Shown here piece after piece: positions 7,910 through 15,764 of a stretch of 41,975 bases of DNA; the first letter of the stretch is position 1, and every line of letters starts with the position of its first letter. This DNA is from Treponema sp. (GTDB lineage: Bacteria; Spirochaetota; Spirochaetia; Treponematales; Breznakiellaceae): positions 1 through 41,975 of the forward strand of contig JAIRNP010000115.1 of NCBI GenBank assembly GCA_031258005.1. Reading direction: 5' to 3'. The notes beneath the pieces are model-generated. The model did not search any database. It had not been told where the DNA came from and saw only the letters and a list, made by a program, of their open reading frames with translations. Both the position numbers and the translations under genes were made by a program.

Positions 7910-8444
7910 AGACTTGTATCGCGGCCCTCTTTGCCGTGCTGCTCCTTGCGGGCTGCGACAGCGGCACAGGGGATACCATAGGAAAGGATAACTGCTGCAA
8001 AAAACAAAGGGATTTAGAAAAAATGAGTCCTCCTATTCTATCTCCGGTACGATGGCCGGGCATATCTTTTACCTCCCCGACGGGGACGAGACATTAATCT
8101 TTACCAATAACACCGTGGTTGTAGAAAGTGGTACATTGAAAGCAGGGGGAATCATGGCGGGGCTCATTGGTCTTACAAAGAACCCCCCGTCCCGGTGTAC
8201 CGGTATCAGGGAGTATGAGTCATGGCTACAATCAAAACCGTATCTGGAAAAGGTACAAGAGCGTATACCCGGAAAAGGGCAGCTATCAGCCGCTTGCCCT
8301 TGGGTTTAAGGGCGTTCGCTGCCGGACCAGAAGGTTATTGTGCTGGATACTATCAAAGTGGAAAAGGGTGATTATATCGACATCCCCATAGCCCAGGGGC
8401 GCGTGATACCGGTGGTGGTAAAAACCCTCATTTTTGGAAAATGA
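7910..8444 (+). pseudogene. Decayed lipoprotein gene of the same family
   Basis: Several frames carry successive pieces of one former gene. They are a signal-peptide remnant IAALFAVLLLAGCDSGTG (7918 on); a B-module-like piece MAGHIFYLPDGDETLIFTNNTVVVE (8052 on); a middle piece [25 protein letters not shown]; and a C-terminal piece [15 protein letters not shown]...TLIFGK ending at TGA 8442-8444. At least three frame changes are needed to join them and there is no proper start codon. The ORF-track entries here (8052, 8167) are fragments of this. Confidence 0.7.
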
Positions 8445-8557
8445 GGAAAAGGTATTAGAGCGGAAACCTCCAGTTTCCGAACAACTTCCGCTTAAAAACA
8501 ACAACAGGGCAGGCCGGTGTTTCATACTAAAAACGCCCGGTTTTATGGGTTTTAGAC

Positions 8558-8576
8558 ATAATTCTGACACAATTAT
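8558..8576. promoter_or_regulatory. 19-bp near-perfect palindrome upstream of the metal locus
   Basis: ATAATT-C-TGACA-C-AATTAT is symmetric at 16 of 19 positions and lies 40 bases before ATG 8617. A copy of its left part (ATAATTTTGACACAAT) recurs upstream of the 10540 gene, and TGACAC again upstream of 10699. An operator for a metal- or redox-responsive regulator is inferred. No regulator gene is visible close by. Confidence 0.5.
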
Positions 8577-8616
8577 AGGCTAGATTCTTTGTAAAAGCAA
8601 GGAGCCTGGAAACTGT

Positions 8617-10458
8617 ATGAAAACGCAAACTATCCGTATCGGCGGTATGACCTGTATAAACTGCCAAAACCGGATTGAAAAAACCCTGAAAAGCGCCGTC
8701 GGCGTGGAGGACGCCCAGGTACGTTTCAATACCGGGACGGCTGCGGTTACCTACAACGCCTCGGTGATTACATTTAACGAGATTAAGGCGGCTATTGAAA
8801 GACTGGACTATAAGGTTTTGGAAGAAAAGGAAAAAACGCCGGTTTCGGAGATTATCGGGACGGTGGTGATTATTCTTTCTCTCTATGTGCTTTTACGGGG
8901 TTTGGGGATTAGTACCCTGACTTCGGCTTTCCCGCTGGCAGAGGCAGGTATGAGCTATGGCATGGTATTTGTCATCGGGCTTATTACTTCGGTACACTGC
9001 CTGGCTATGTGCGGGGGGATTAACCTGTCCCAATGTATCCCCTCCGCTGTCGTTACGCCGGAATCAGGAAAACGGTGGCAGACGCTGTTTCCTTCAACTC
9101 TTTACAATGCGGGCCGGGTCATTTCCTATACTACCCTGGGCGCTATTGTCGGGGCCTTGGGTTCGGTGATTACCGTGTCGGGGCGGTTTCAGGGTATCGT
9201 GCAGTTATTGGCGGGGGTTTTCATGGTGATCATGGGGATCAATATGCTGGGTATTTTTCCGGCTCTGCGCCGCTTTAACCTAGGTATGCCGAAAATTTTT
9301 GCCCGGAAAATTGACGAACAAAAGGCCGGAAACAGAAGCCCCCTCTGTATCGGCCTTCTCAACGGGCTTATGCCCTGCGGCCCCTTGCAGGCAATGCAGC
9401 TTTACGCCCTTTCCACAGGCAGCCCTGTTGCCGGGGGGATTTCCATGTTTCTTTTCAGCATGGGGACGGTTCCCCTGATGTTCGGCCTTGGGGCTTTGAG
9501 TTCTGCCTTGAGTAAGAGATTTACCCATAGGGTGATGACGATTGGGGCGATTCTGGTAACGGTAATGGGGATGACCATGTTCACCTACGGATGGGGGCTT
9601 TCGGGATTTAGCTTTGATTTTATTGACCGGGCTGTCGCCGCTCTAAGACCCTTTACTTCAAATACCACAGGGACAGGAGAAGGAGCCTTTACACCGGTAA
9701 TTGAAAATGGCGTCCAGATTGTCAACTCCACCTTGAGCGGGGGACGGTATCCGGCAATAACGGTACAGCAGGGTATTCCGGTAAAATGGACAATTAACGC
9801 CCCCCAGGGAAGCATCAACGGCTGTAACAACCGTATGATCATCCGGGAATATGGTATTGAATACCGGTTTAAGCCGGGGGAAAACGTGATCGAATTTACC
9901 CCTGAAGGGACGGGAAAATTCTCCTATTCCTGCTGGATGGGCATGATCCGCAGTTCTATTACGGTAGTCGCTGAAGGTGAGAACCTTGCCGATGTAAAGG
10001 AACCGAGTTTAGAGCCAACGCCGGCGGGGGTTGCCATACCTACGGATAAGATCGGCCTTGCGGAAATAGCGGATAATTTCCAGACCGTACACATAAACCT
10101 GCGGGATGACGGTATAGACCCGGCGATCATGGTCGTACAGCGGGGCGTTCCGGCCCTGTGGACGATCAATAACAATTCCAGTGATCCGGGGAACAGCCGC
10201 CTCATCTTCCCTGGGTATTACACCCAGGTTGACATGGAAATAGGGGACAATGTTATTCAGTTTATGCCGGTAGAGGATTTCGATTTTTCCACCGCCGACA
10301 ACGTGTTTTACGGGTATGTGAAAGTGGCGGATGATTTGAATACCATTGATACCGAGGCAATAAAGGCGGAAGTTTCCAATTTTGAAACCCGGATCTATCC
10401 TGAAGCGTATTTTGAGGCCCAAGCCCCGGGTAGGTGCTGCGGCGGTGCAGGAACATGA
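8617..10458 (+). CDS. HMA - TauE/SafE (DsbD-like) - cupredoxin fusion membrane protein
   Basis: 613 residues. An N-terminal heavy-metal-associated domain (1-66) carries GGMTCINC (Cys13, Cys16). A polytopic TauE/SafE or DsbD_2-type membrane domain follows at about 105-330, with family landmarks SVHCLAMCGG and GLLNGLMPCGPLQAMQLYAL. Two cupredoxin-like domains follow: about 345-455 (with YSCWMGMI, the Cys/Met end of a type-1 copper site) and about 475-590, which lacks that Cys. The C-terminus is GRCCGGAGT. HMA/SafE/cupredoxin fusions are associated with copper handling: a soluble metal-binding head, a membrane conduit and an outer copper-binding domain. It is the first gene of the locus; AAGGAG lies upstream. 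Metal specificity (copper rather than another soft metal) is inferred. Confidence 0.85.
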   Translation: MKTQTIRIGGMTCINCQNRIEKTLKSAVGVEDAQVRFNTGTAAVTYNASVITFNEIKAAIERLDYKVLEEKEKTPVSEIIGTVVIILSLYVLLRGLGISTLTSAFPLAEAGMSYGMVFVIGLITSVHCLAMCGGINLSQCIPSAVVTPESGKRWQTLFPSTLYNAGRVISYTTLGAIVGALGSVITVSGRFQGIVQLLAGVFMVIMGINMLGIFPALRRFNLGMPKIFARKIDEQKAGNRSPLCIGLLNGLMPCGPLQAMQLYALSTGSPVAGGISMFLFSMGTVPLMFGLGALSSALSKRFTHRVMTIGAILVTVMGMTMFTYGWGLSGFSFDFIDRAVAALRPFTSNTTGTGEGAFTPVIENGVQIVNSTLSGGRYPAITVQQGIPVKWTINAPQGSINGCNNRMIIREYGIEYRFKPGENVIEFTPEGTGKFSYSCWMGMIRSSITVVAEGENLADVKEPSLEPTPAGVAIPTDKIGLAEIADNFQTVHINLRDDGIDPAIMVVQRGVPALWTINNNSSDPGNSRLIFPGYYTQVDMEIGDNVIQFMPVEDFDFSTADNVFYGYVKVADDLNTIDTEAIKAEVSNFETRIYPEAYFEAQAPGRCCGGAGT

Positions 10459-10486
10459 TACAAAAAAATCAATTTTTTGAATTATC

Positions 10487-10505
10487 ATAATTTTGACACA
10501 ATCCT
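10487..10505 (+). promoter_or_regulatory. Second copy of the TGACACAAT motif
   Basis: ATAATTTTGACACAATCCT matches the first 16 bases of the 8558 palindrome except for one C to T change; the right half-site is degenerate. It lies 35 bases before ATG 10540. Confidence 0.45.
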
Positions 10506-10539
10506 TCGGTATATTGGGGTAACAAAAGGAGGTGAAAAA

Positions 10540-10644
10540 ATGGGATTTTTATTAAGCCATTGGCATTGCATTGTTCCGGCTGTCGCCATTGTTATCGTCA
10601 TGTTCTTACAAGGCCGGGGCAAGAAAAAACCGGACGCCGAATAA
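10540..10644 (+). CDS. 34-residue single-pass membrane protein
   Basis: Not in the ORF track. A very strong ribosome site (AAAGGAGGTG) precedes ATG 10540. The product MGFLLSHWHC... has one hydrophobic segment (about residues 10-23) and a basic tail GRGKKKPDAE. The HWHC cluster at residues 7-10 could bind metal at the membrane face. It sits between the HMA-SafE fusion and another tiny membrane protein, in the same direction, and is probably an accessory of that system. No family was recognised. Confidence 0.6.
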   Translation: MGFLLSHWHCIVPAVAIVIVMFLQGRGKKKPDAE

Positions 10645-10655
10645 AAAACAGAGTC

Positions 10656-10674
10656 CTGACACCATTTTGTGTTA
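10656..10674. promoter_or_regulatory. Third TGACAC motif with inverted repeat
   Basis: TGACAC-CATTTT-GTGTTA forms an inverted repeat with one mismatch, 24 bases before ATG 10699. It shares CTGACACmAT with the two upstream motifs. Confidence 0.4.
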
Positions 10675-10698
10675 TGAGTATTTTATGGAGGAAACAAC

Positions 10699-10839
10699 AT
10701 GGAAAATGTGATTGCCCTTGTCCTGGTAATTCTGTTGTTGGCGGGTATTTTGTTATTCGCCAAAAAGTTCCTCAAGCCGCCTAAAGGCCCATTGCCTGAT
10801 TGCTGCGGCCCCAGAGGAAACCGGGATATTGAAGTGTAA
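10699..10839 (+). CDS. 46-residue membrane protein with CCG motif
   Basis: Not in the ORF track. GGAGG lies upstream of ATG 10699. MENVIALVLVILLLAGILLF is one transmembrane helix. The tail is basic (KKFLKPPKG) and carries a Cys pair (PDCCGPRGN). It resembles, in plan, the small Cys-rich membrane proteins that accompany metal transporters (for example FeoB-associated ones), but no firm family call is made. Tandem arrangement with the 34-residue gene supports a joint role. Confidence 0.6.
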   Translation: MENVIALVLVILLLAGILLFAKKFLKPPKGPLPDCCGPRGNRDIEV

Positions 10840-10909
10840 CGCGCCGTTGGCGTTGACTATTTTGTCGCGCCCCACGTGGGTGCGTGGACTGAAATAAATA
10901 TGAGGAAAC

Positions 10910-11395
10910 ATGAAAACCTGTTTGGGGAAAGCCGGAGTTTTACTGGCAGCAGCCCTCATGCTGGCAGGGGCCGGCCATGCCTATGGGCAAACCCCTCAGC
11001 AGAATGTGGTAAAGCGCGCGATTGCCGACCGGGACTTGGTGATTCAAATTGCGGAGATAAGTGAGAATGCCCTCTTTTATCCGGTTGATATTGAGGGAAC
11101 CCGGCTTGAGGTCCTGGCGGTAAAGGCTCCGGACGGAACGATCCGCACGGCTTTTAACACCTGTCAGGTGTGCTATGCTTCAGGCCGGGGCTTTTACAAG
11201 CAGCAAGGCTCGGTGCTGGTGTGCCAGAACTGCGGCAACCGCTTCCGCATGAGTCAGGTAGGGCTGCGTGCCGGTGGCTGCAATCCGGTTCCGATTTTTC
11301 CCGCTAACAAGCAGGTAACGGACACGACCATTACCATTTCAAAGGAATTCCTCAAGGAAGCCAAGGGTATTTTCACCCGTTGGCGGCGAGGATAG
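10910..11395 (+). CDS. DUF2318-domain exported protein
   Basis: 161 residues with a cleavable-type signal peptide (MKTCLGKAGVLLAAALMLAGAGHAYG). The C-terminal two thirds match the DUF2318 family: FNTCQVCYASGRGFYKQQGSVLVCQNCGNRF, with two CxxC pairs (CQVC, CQNC) that look like a metal or Fe-S site. DUF2318 proteins occur beside iron permease/P19 and FtsX-ABC genes in Campylobacter-type iron systems. Here it lies among copper-type genes instead. GAGGAAAC precedes the ATG. A periplasmic metal-binding or electron-transfer role is inferred. Confidence 0.8.
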   Translation: MKTCLGKAGVLLAAALMLAGAGHAYGQTPQQNVVKRAIADRDLVIQIAEISENALFYPVDIEGTRLEVLAVKAPDGTIRTAFNTCQVCYASGRGFYKQQGSVLVCQNCGNRFRMSQVGLRAGGCNPVPIFPANKQVTDTTITISKEFLKEAKGIFTRWRRG

Positions 11396-11533
11396 GGTAA
11401 GCTGGTAATCACCAGCGGCGTTTAGAAGCGTACAATTCAGGTTCGGAACTTTGCAATAGTAGTTTAGAACTCCACTATCTATGATTCTTTGAGCGTATTA
11501 TTTTGTAATGACCTAACATAAGGAGCAGAAACA

Positions 11534-14233
11534 ATGCAAAATGAAACCCTAAGCTTAGGCGGGATGACCTGCGCTGCCTGTGCAGGCCGGATTGAAAAGA
11601 CGGTGCGGAAAATCCAGGGGGTGAGCGCCGCTTCGGTGAACTTGGCGAGCGAAAAACTCTTTGTGGAGTACGCGGACGCCCAAACCCTTACCAGTATTAA
11701 GGACGCGGTAGTAAAGATCGGCTATCAGGTTTTGGACAAACCCCATGGCAGCGCCGTTACTATTCCCATAGGCGGCATGACCTGCGCGGCTTGTTCCGCC
11801 CGGGTGGAAAAAGCCCTGAACAAACTGGAAGGGATAGAAACCGCAACGGTGAACCTTGCCACGGAAAAGGCTACGGTACTCTATAACCCCCAGGTAATCA
11901 GGATTTCCGCTATTAAAGAGGCGATTGAAAAAGCCGGGTACAAGGCTTTGGATTTTTCCAAAAACGGCGCGGTGGACGAAGATAAACTGCGAAAAGAAAA
12001 AGAAATAAGAGTCCTCTGGACAAAATTCATCGTGGCCGCCTCTTTCGGGCTTCCCCTGCTCTATATCGCTATGGTTCCCATGATAAAGGTCTTCACCCTG
12101 CCCTTTCCCAAGGCGTTGGCCCCGATGAACTTCCCGCTGCTCTATGCCCTTGCGGAACTGCTGCTGGTTATTCCCATCATCATTGCAGGCAACCGGTTTT
12201 ATACCGTAGGTTTCAAGAACCTTCTGCACCGGAGCCCCAACATGGACTCCCTCATCGCCATTGGGACTACGGCCGCGGTACTCTACAGTCTCTACAACGT
12301 GTGGCAAATAGCCGGGGGGAATTTCAAGGCGGTGGACGCGCTTTATTTCGAGACCGCCGGGGTGATTATCGCGCTCATCCTTTTGGGTAAGTCTTTGGAA
12401 GCGGTGTCCAAGGGCCGCACCAGCGAGGCCATCAAGAAACTCATGGGTCTTGCGCCAAAGACGGCTATCATCATTGAGAACGGCGCGGAAAAAGAAATCC
12501 CTATTGACGAGGTGATCCCCGGCGATAGTATTGTGGTGAAACCGGGCACCAAGATTCCGGTTGACGGCGTGGTTACCGAGGGGCATACGGCTATAGATGA
12601 ATCCATGCTTACCGGCGAGAGTATGCCGGTTGACAAGAAAGCGGGGGACAAAGTTTACGCCGCGACGATTAACAGCAACGGCGTTATTCGGTTTAGGGCC
12701 GAAAAAATCGGAAGCGATACCGCACTGGCGCAAATCATCAAGCTGGTGGAAGACGCGCAAGGCAGCAAAGCCCCGATAGCGCAGATGGCGGATATTGTGT
12801 CCGGCTACTTTGTGCCAATCGTGTGCCTCATCGCCCTTGTCGCGGGCGTCGTGTGGTTCGCGGCGGCTTCCGCCGGGCTTGTCGCCCTGCCGCCCGGAAA
12901 ACCGGCGCTTGAGTTCGCCCTCACCATCTTTATTTCCGTGCTGGTCATCGCCTGCCCCTGCGCTTTGGGGCTTGCCACGCCCACCGCGATTATGGTCGCC
13001 ACCGGCAAGGGCGCGGAGAACGGCATCCTGATTAAGGGCGGCGAGGCTCTGGAAACGACCCACAAGATACGGACCATCGTCTTTGACAAGACCGGAACCA
13101 TCACCGAAGGCAAGCCAAAGGTTACCGATGTGATAGTCTTGAAAGGGAAGAAGGGGGAAGTCGCGGCAACTTCGTTGCCGAACCCCTCGCTCCAGCCGCC
13201 TGCGGCGTCTTTCGCTACCCCCTCTGCGGGGGACACCCCCGCAACGCCCCCGCCGCTTTCTCCGAAAGATTACCTTTTCTGCCTTGCCGCTTCCGCCGAG
13301 AAGGGGTCGGAACACCCGCTGGGTCAGGCGATTGTACAAGGCGCGGAGGAACAGGGGCTGGAACTCTTTAGGGTGTCCCATTTTGAGGCCCTTACCGGCA
13401 GGGGTATTGAGGCGGAGATTAACGGGATAAAGGCGCTTGTCGGCAACCGCAAGCTCATGGACGAACGCGGCATAGACCTTGCGGAACTGGAAGCGGACTC
13501 GGACCGGCTCGCCGGAGAAGGAAAAACCCCTATGTATGCCGCCCTGGACGGAAAAATCGCGGGAATTGTGGCGGTTGCGGACGTGGTAAAACCCTCCAGC
13601 AAAGCGGCTATCGAAACGCTTCATAAGATGGGGATTGAAGTCGCCATGATAACCGGGGACAACAAAAAGACCGCCGCCGCTATCGCCAAACAGGTAGGGA
13701 TTGACCGGGTGCTTTCCGAAGTGCTGCCCCAGGACAAGTCCGCTGAGGTAAAGAAACTACAGGAAGCCGGCACGGAACCGTTGCGTAGAGAAAAGCGTAC
13801 GCTTTTCTCCCAAGCTACAAAACGCCCCCGGCGTTTTGTAGCCATGGTAGGGGACGGCATTAACGATGCCCCGGCGTTGGTACAGGCGGACATAGGCATT
13901 GCCATTGGAAGCGGTACCGATGTGGCAATGGAATCCGCCGACATTGTGCTTATGAGGAGCGACCTCTCGGATGTTCCCACGGCTATCAACTTAAGTAAGC
14001 GGACGATCCGCACTATCAAGCAAAATCTGTTCTGGGCCTTTGGCTATAACGTGCTGGGCATCCCCATTGCCGCGGGCCTTCTCTATCTTTTTGGCGGGCC
14101 GCTCCTCAATCCGATTTTTGCCGCCGCCGCCATGAGCATGAGTTCCGTATCGGTACTGACCAATGCCTTGCGGCTCAAGCGGTTTAAGGCTGTCCGGGAA
14201 ACTTCCCGGCCTGAAACTCTGGAAACTGCATGA
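11534..14233 (+). CDS. copA: P1B-type copper-translocating ATPase with two HMA domains
   Basis: 899 residues, longer than the usual 750-830 for CopA. Two N-terminal HMA domains each carry GGMTCAAC (Cys13/16 and Cys84/87). The transmembrane metal site is CPC (about 473-475), the phosphorylation site DKTGTIT (Asp518), the actuator motif TGES, the HP motif SEHPL, and the hinge GDGIND (773-778). All catalytic motifs are present. It exports Cu+ (or Ag+) from the cytoplasm using ATP. Two extra segments are unusual. About residues 538-577 are a Pro/Ser/Ala-rich insert after VIVLK. About 747-768 ([22 protein letters not shown]) split the usual KLQEAG-VAMVGDG join. Both are coded by palindrome-rich DNA. 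The ribosome site AAGGAG precedes ATG 11534. Confidence 0.92.
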   Translation: MQNETLSLGGMTCAACAGRIEKTVRKIQGVSAASVNLASEKLFVEYADAQTLTSIKDAVVKIGYQVLDKPHGSAVTIPIGGMTCAACSARVEKALNKLEGIETATVNLATEKATVLYNPQVIRISAIKEAIEKAGYKALDFSKNGAVDEDKLRKEKEIRVLWTKFIVAASFGLPLLYIAMVPMIKVFTLPFPKALAPMNFPLLYALAELLLVIPIIIAGNRFYTVGFKNLLHRSPNMDSLIAIGTTAAVLYSLYNVWQIAGGNFKAVDALYFETAGVIIALILLGKSLEAVSKGRTSEAIKKLMGLAPKTAIIIENGAEKEIPIDEVIPGDSIVVKPGTKIPVDGVVTEGHTAIDESMLTGESMPVDKKAGDKVYAATINSNGVIRFRAEKIGSDTALAQIIKLVEDAQGSKAPIAQMADIVSGYFVPIVCLIALVAGVVWFAAASAGLVALPPGKPALEFALTIFISVLVIACPCALGLATPTAIMVATGKGAENGILIKGGEALETTHKIRTIVFDKTGTITEGKPKVTDVIVLKGKKGEVAATSLPNPSLQPPAASFATPSAGDTPATPPPLSPKDYLFCLAASAEKGSEHPLGQAIVQGAEEQGLELFRVSHFEALTGRGIEAEINGIKALVGNRKLMDERGIDLAELEADSDRLAGEGKTPMYAALDGKIAGIVAVADVVKPSSKAAIETLHKMGIEVAMITGDNKKTAAAIAKQVGIDRVLSEVLPQDKSAEVKKLQEAGTEPLRREKRTLFSQATKRPRRFVAMVGDGINDAPALVQADIGIAIGSGTDVAMESADIVLMRSDLSDVPTAINLSKRTIRTIKQNLFWAFGYNVLGIPIAAGLLYLFGGPLLNPIFAAAAMSMSSVSVLTNALRLKRFKAVRETSRPETLETA
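13164..13243. repeat. Palindrome-rich in-frame insert 1 in copA
   Basis: Contains CGGCAAC-TTC-GTTGCCG (13164-13180) and TGCGGGGG-ACA-CCCCCGCA (13225-13243), both perfect hairpins. They fall in a segment coding for low-complexity sequence that CopA homologues usually lack. Confidence 0.65.
13788..13842. repeat. Two perfect palindromes forming in-frame insert 2 in copA
   Basis: 13788-13809 is a perfect 22-bp palindrome (half-site GAGAAAAGCGT). 13814-13842 is a perfect 13-bp stem (GCTACAAAACGCC) with a CCC loop. Together they account for most of the roughly 22-residue extra segment just before the GDGIND motif. The reading frame is kept. Confidence 0.8.
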
Positions 14234-14279
14234 AACGTTGTTTCATGTTCGATTTATGTGCGCGGTCATACGACCGCGC
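14230..14279. terminator. Two hairpins at the end of copA
   Basis: ATGAAAC-GTT-GTTTCAT (14230-14246) includes the copA stop codon. GCGCGGTC-ATAC-GACCGCGC follows at 14260-14279. There is no clear T tract, so these may be processing or stability elements rather than an intrinsic terminator. Confidence 0.45.
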
Positions 14280-14342
14280 CAGATAGCGGTTAGCGGCGGC
14301 GCACGGCTGCTGCTAAAAAATAACAAACAGGAGTAAAGCAAC

Positions 14343-15026
14343 ATGAAAAGAACAAAACATATTATTAGGGCCGGGCTTTTTGCCCTGCTCATGCTCACGG
14401 CCCTTTCCTGCGGGAAACTGGATGTGGTGGGGACGGATTCAGTGGCTTCCTTTGCCAAGGTTCTTCAGCAAATCCCCCAATCCCTTAGCCCGGATGCACT
14501 GAATCGGGGCTGGTCATTGGTTGCCCCGGACAAGAGCGCCCGCTTCATTTGGAGTGAGAATTACGCGGAAAGCCCCCGTTACGATGTCGCCATCGAATTC
14601 AACGCCGCTCCCTTTATCGTCGCAGGTCTTGATCCTGCAAGACTCCCTGAAAATTTTGCCTTCTATGACGGTATGATTATGGTGGGTACAAAACTTGGTC
14701 AGGAAGTTTTGAAGTACACCGGGGAAGTTACGCCTCTTGCCTCGTATGAACAGATTGTAAAGTTAAAGCGGAACGCAATCGGCTACCATGGGGCCCTGGA
14801 TCATTATGGGATAAACCTGGGTGACGGTAATCTCTTTGAGTGGGCCAAGGATACGGGCACCAATGACAAGGACCTGGTGTTTGTCCTTAACCCCGAACCC
14901 CTTATCGCCGCGGGTACCGATCCATCCGGTATTGAAGGCTGGCTCTTCACCAAGGTTACAGTAGATGATGCTAACGGGAAACCCGTGGAGGTAGACAAGA
15001 TTTTGAAGTCCTTTGATTTGAAGTAG
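14343..15026 (+). CDS. Putative lipoprotein of unknown function
   Basis: 227 residues. Residues 1-23 (MKRTKHIIRAGLFALLMLTALSC) are a lipoprotein signal peptide with lipobox ALSC. The mature part is globular, with no recognised motif (SARFIWSENYAESPRYDVAIEFNA; FVLNPEPLIAAGTDP). It follows copA in the same direction, 109 bases on, but hairpins lie between, so co-transcription is uncertain. AGGAG precedes the ATG. Its position suggests an envelope partner of the metal locus, but nothing in the sequence shows metal binding. Confidence 0.7.
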   Translation: MKRTKHIIRAGLFALLMLTALSCGKLDVVGTDSVASFAKVLQQIPQSLSPDALNRGWSLVAPDKSARFIWSENYAESPRYDVAIEFNAAPFIVAGLDPARLPENFAFYDGMIMVGTKLGQEVLKYTGEVTPLASYEQIVKLKRNAIGYHGALDHYGINLGDGNLFEWAKDTGTNDKDLVFVLNPEPLIAAGTDPSGIEGWLFTKVTVDDANGKPVEVDKILKSFDLK

Positions 15027-15082
15027 GGGGTAAGGCTAGGGAATTTCCTATCCTTCTTTTTGTATGAACGATGCCCTACAAA

Positions 15083-15111
15083 CCTACACCCGCCGGCGGG
15101 CGTTGCGTAGG
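15083..15111. repeat. REP-like palindromic element, copy 1
   Basis: CCTAC-A flanks CCCGCCGGCGGG (15089-15100, perfect palindrome), closing with GTAGG. The same core recurs 120 bases downstream. It lies in the gene-free stretch after the lipoprotein gene. Confidence 0.65.
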
Positions 15112-15192
15112 CTTATAAGCTATACGGCGGCCTTGCTCCCAACCCACTCAAATCCCGAAGCCAGGGGCGCCCCGTTTTCTTGCTGCCACGGC

Positions 15193-15251
15193 CCTACAGG
15201 CCAGTAAGCCCGCCGGCGGGCTTGGGGCAAGGCAGGTTATGAGCCTGTAGG
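15193..15251. repeat. REP-like palindromic element, copy 2
   Basis: Outer arms CCTACAGGC (15193-15201) and GCCTGTAGG (15243-15251) enclose a perfect 18-bp palindrome with half-site AAGCCCGCC (15206-15223). It shares the CCTACA..CCCGCCGGCGGGC..GTAGG plan with copy 1, so the pair forms a BIME-like unit. Confidence 0.7.
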
Positions 15252-15308
15252 CTTTTTGCAAAGGTCCCGCAAAAAAATAAAAAAAAGTAATTTTTTTTAA
15301 AAAAGGCC

Positions 15309-15337
15309 TTTACAAAGTTTTCTGAATGTAGTATGTT
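15309..15337 (+). promoter_or_regulatory. Promoter of a candidate structured RNA
   Basis: TTTACA (15309-15314), 17 bases, TATGTT (15332-15337). The predicted start is about 15344. It lies in an AT-rich patch and no ORF follows before the terminator at 15530-15583. Confidence 0.6.
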
Positions 15338-15343
15338 AGTTAT

Positions 15344-15583
15344 AGCTAATTAAGTTGCCTAGAGCTAACTACAATAAGCTGATGAGGATTTTTGCAGCAT
15401 TAATGGAATGATGCAAAATCTCGTTATAGGAAATTACCAGGGGATTGCTGCTACCTCTCTCGGCAATCCTCTGTGCCTCAGGCGGTAATTGGGTTATTTA
15501 AAAATATTGATGCTCTCCATTCTTTTTATCCGGAGAGATTCGGTTTCGTACGTCGTATAGAAACTGGGTCTCTCCGGGTTTTT
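15344..15583 (+). ncRNA. Candidate independent structured RNA (about 240 nt), unknown family
   Basis: Between the promoter at 15309-15337 and a terminator, the sequence folds into clear units. Hairpin A (15384-15422) pairs about 11 bases across GAGGATTTTTGCA / TGCAAAATCTC with single bulges. A three-way junction closes with P1 AATTACC/GGTAATT (15432-15438 with 15484-15490). It contains P2, 10 pairs between 15439-15448 and 15463-15472, with a pyrimidine-rich loop CTACCTCTCTC. P3 is GCC-TCA-GGC (15475-15483). The terminator is CCGGAGAGA...TCTCTCCGG plus TTTTT. No coding frame fits. It does not show the hallmark sequences of tmRNA, SRP RNA, RNase P RNA or the TPP, FMN, cobalamin and SAM riboswitches. 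The loop could pair with Shine-Dalgarno sequences, so an sRNA role is possible. Confidence 0.5.
15530..15583 (+). terminator. Rho-independent terminator with long stem
   Basis: CCGGAGAGA (15530-15538) pairs with TCTCTCCGG (15569-15577). An inner GGTTTC...GAAACT stem lies within, and TTTTT follows at 15579-15583. A second GC stem with ATTTTT follows at 15606-15637 (GGGGG/CCCCC). The CAGGGG used there can alternatively pair with CCCCTG at 15590-15595. Confidence 0.7.
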
Positions 15584-15675
15584 CATGCTCCCCTGTACAA
15601 GCGCAGGGGGTGTCCAAGTCTCCCTGCCCCCATTTTTCTCTCTGTATGATCCTGGATTTACAGGCTACCGCTGAT

Positions 15676-15690
15676 TACCATAGCATGGTA
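15676..15690. promoter_or_regulatory. 15-bp palindrome upstream of the 15765 gene
   Basis: TACCAT-AGC-ATGGTA is perfectly symmetric outside the centre and lies 74 bases before ATG 15765, with a TAAAAT just downstream. It could be an operator for the 15765-18317 gene pair. No consensus -35 box was found. Confidence 0.35.
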
Positions 15691-15764
15691 CAATTAAAAT
15701 AAATAAGGGGGTTTCAAAATCTCAGATTTTAAACAAAGGCGATATCTATATTTAAGGAACGATC

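Noticed and set aside
10481-10521. TTGACA at 10493 as a -35 box for the 10540 gene
   Set aside because: No -10 match lies 16-18 bases downstream (GGGGTA at that place; TATATT is only 11 away), so the site is treated as part of a repeated operator-like motif instead.
11555-13624. 689-codon open frame on the - strand opposite copA
   Set aside because: It is the antisense shadow of the ATPase gene; composition is odd (long His/Arg/Gly runs) and there is no ribosome site or recognisable motif.
15344-15637. Known riboswitch or housekeeping RNA for the structured region
   Set aside because: The conserved sequences of TPP, FMN, cobalamin, SAM, glycine and c-di-GMP riboswitches, and of tmRNA, SRP RNA and RNase P RNA, were not found by eye; left as an unknown family.
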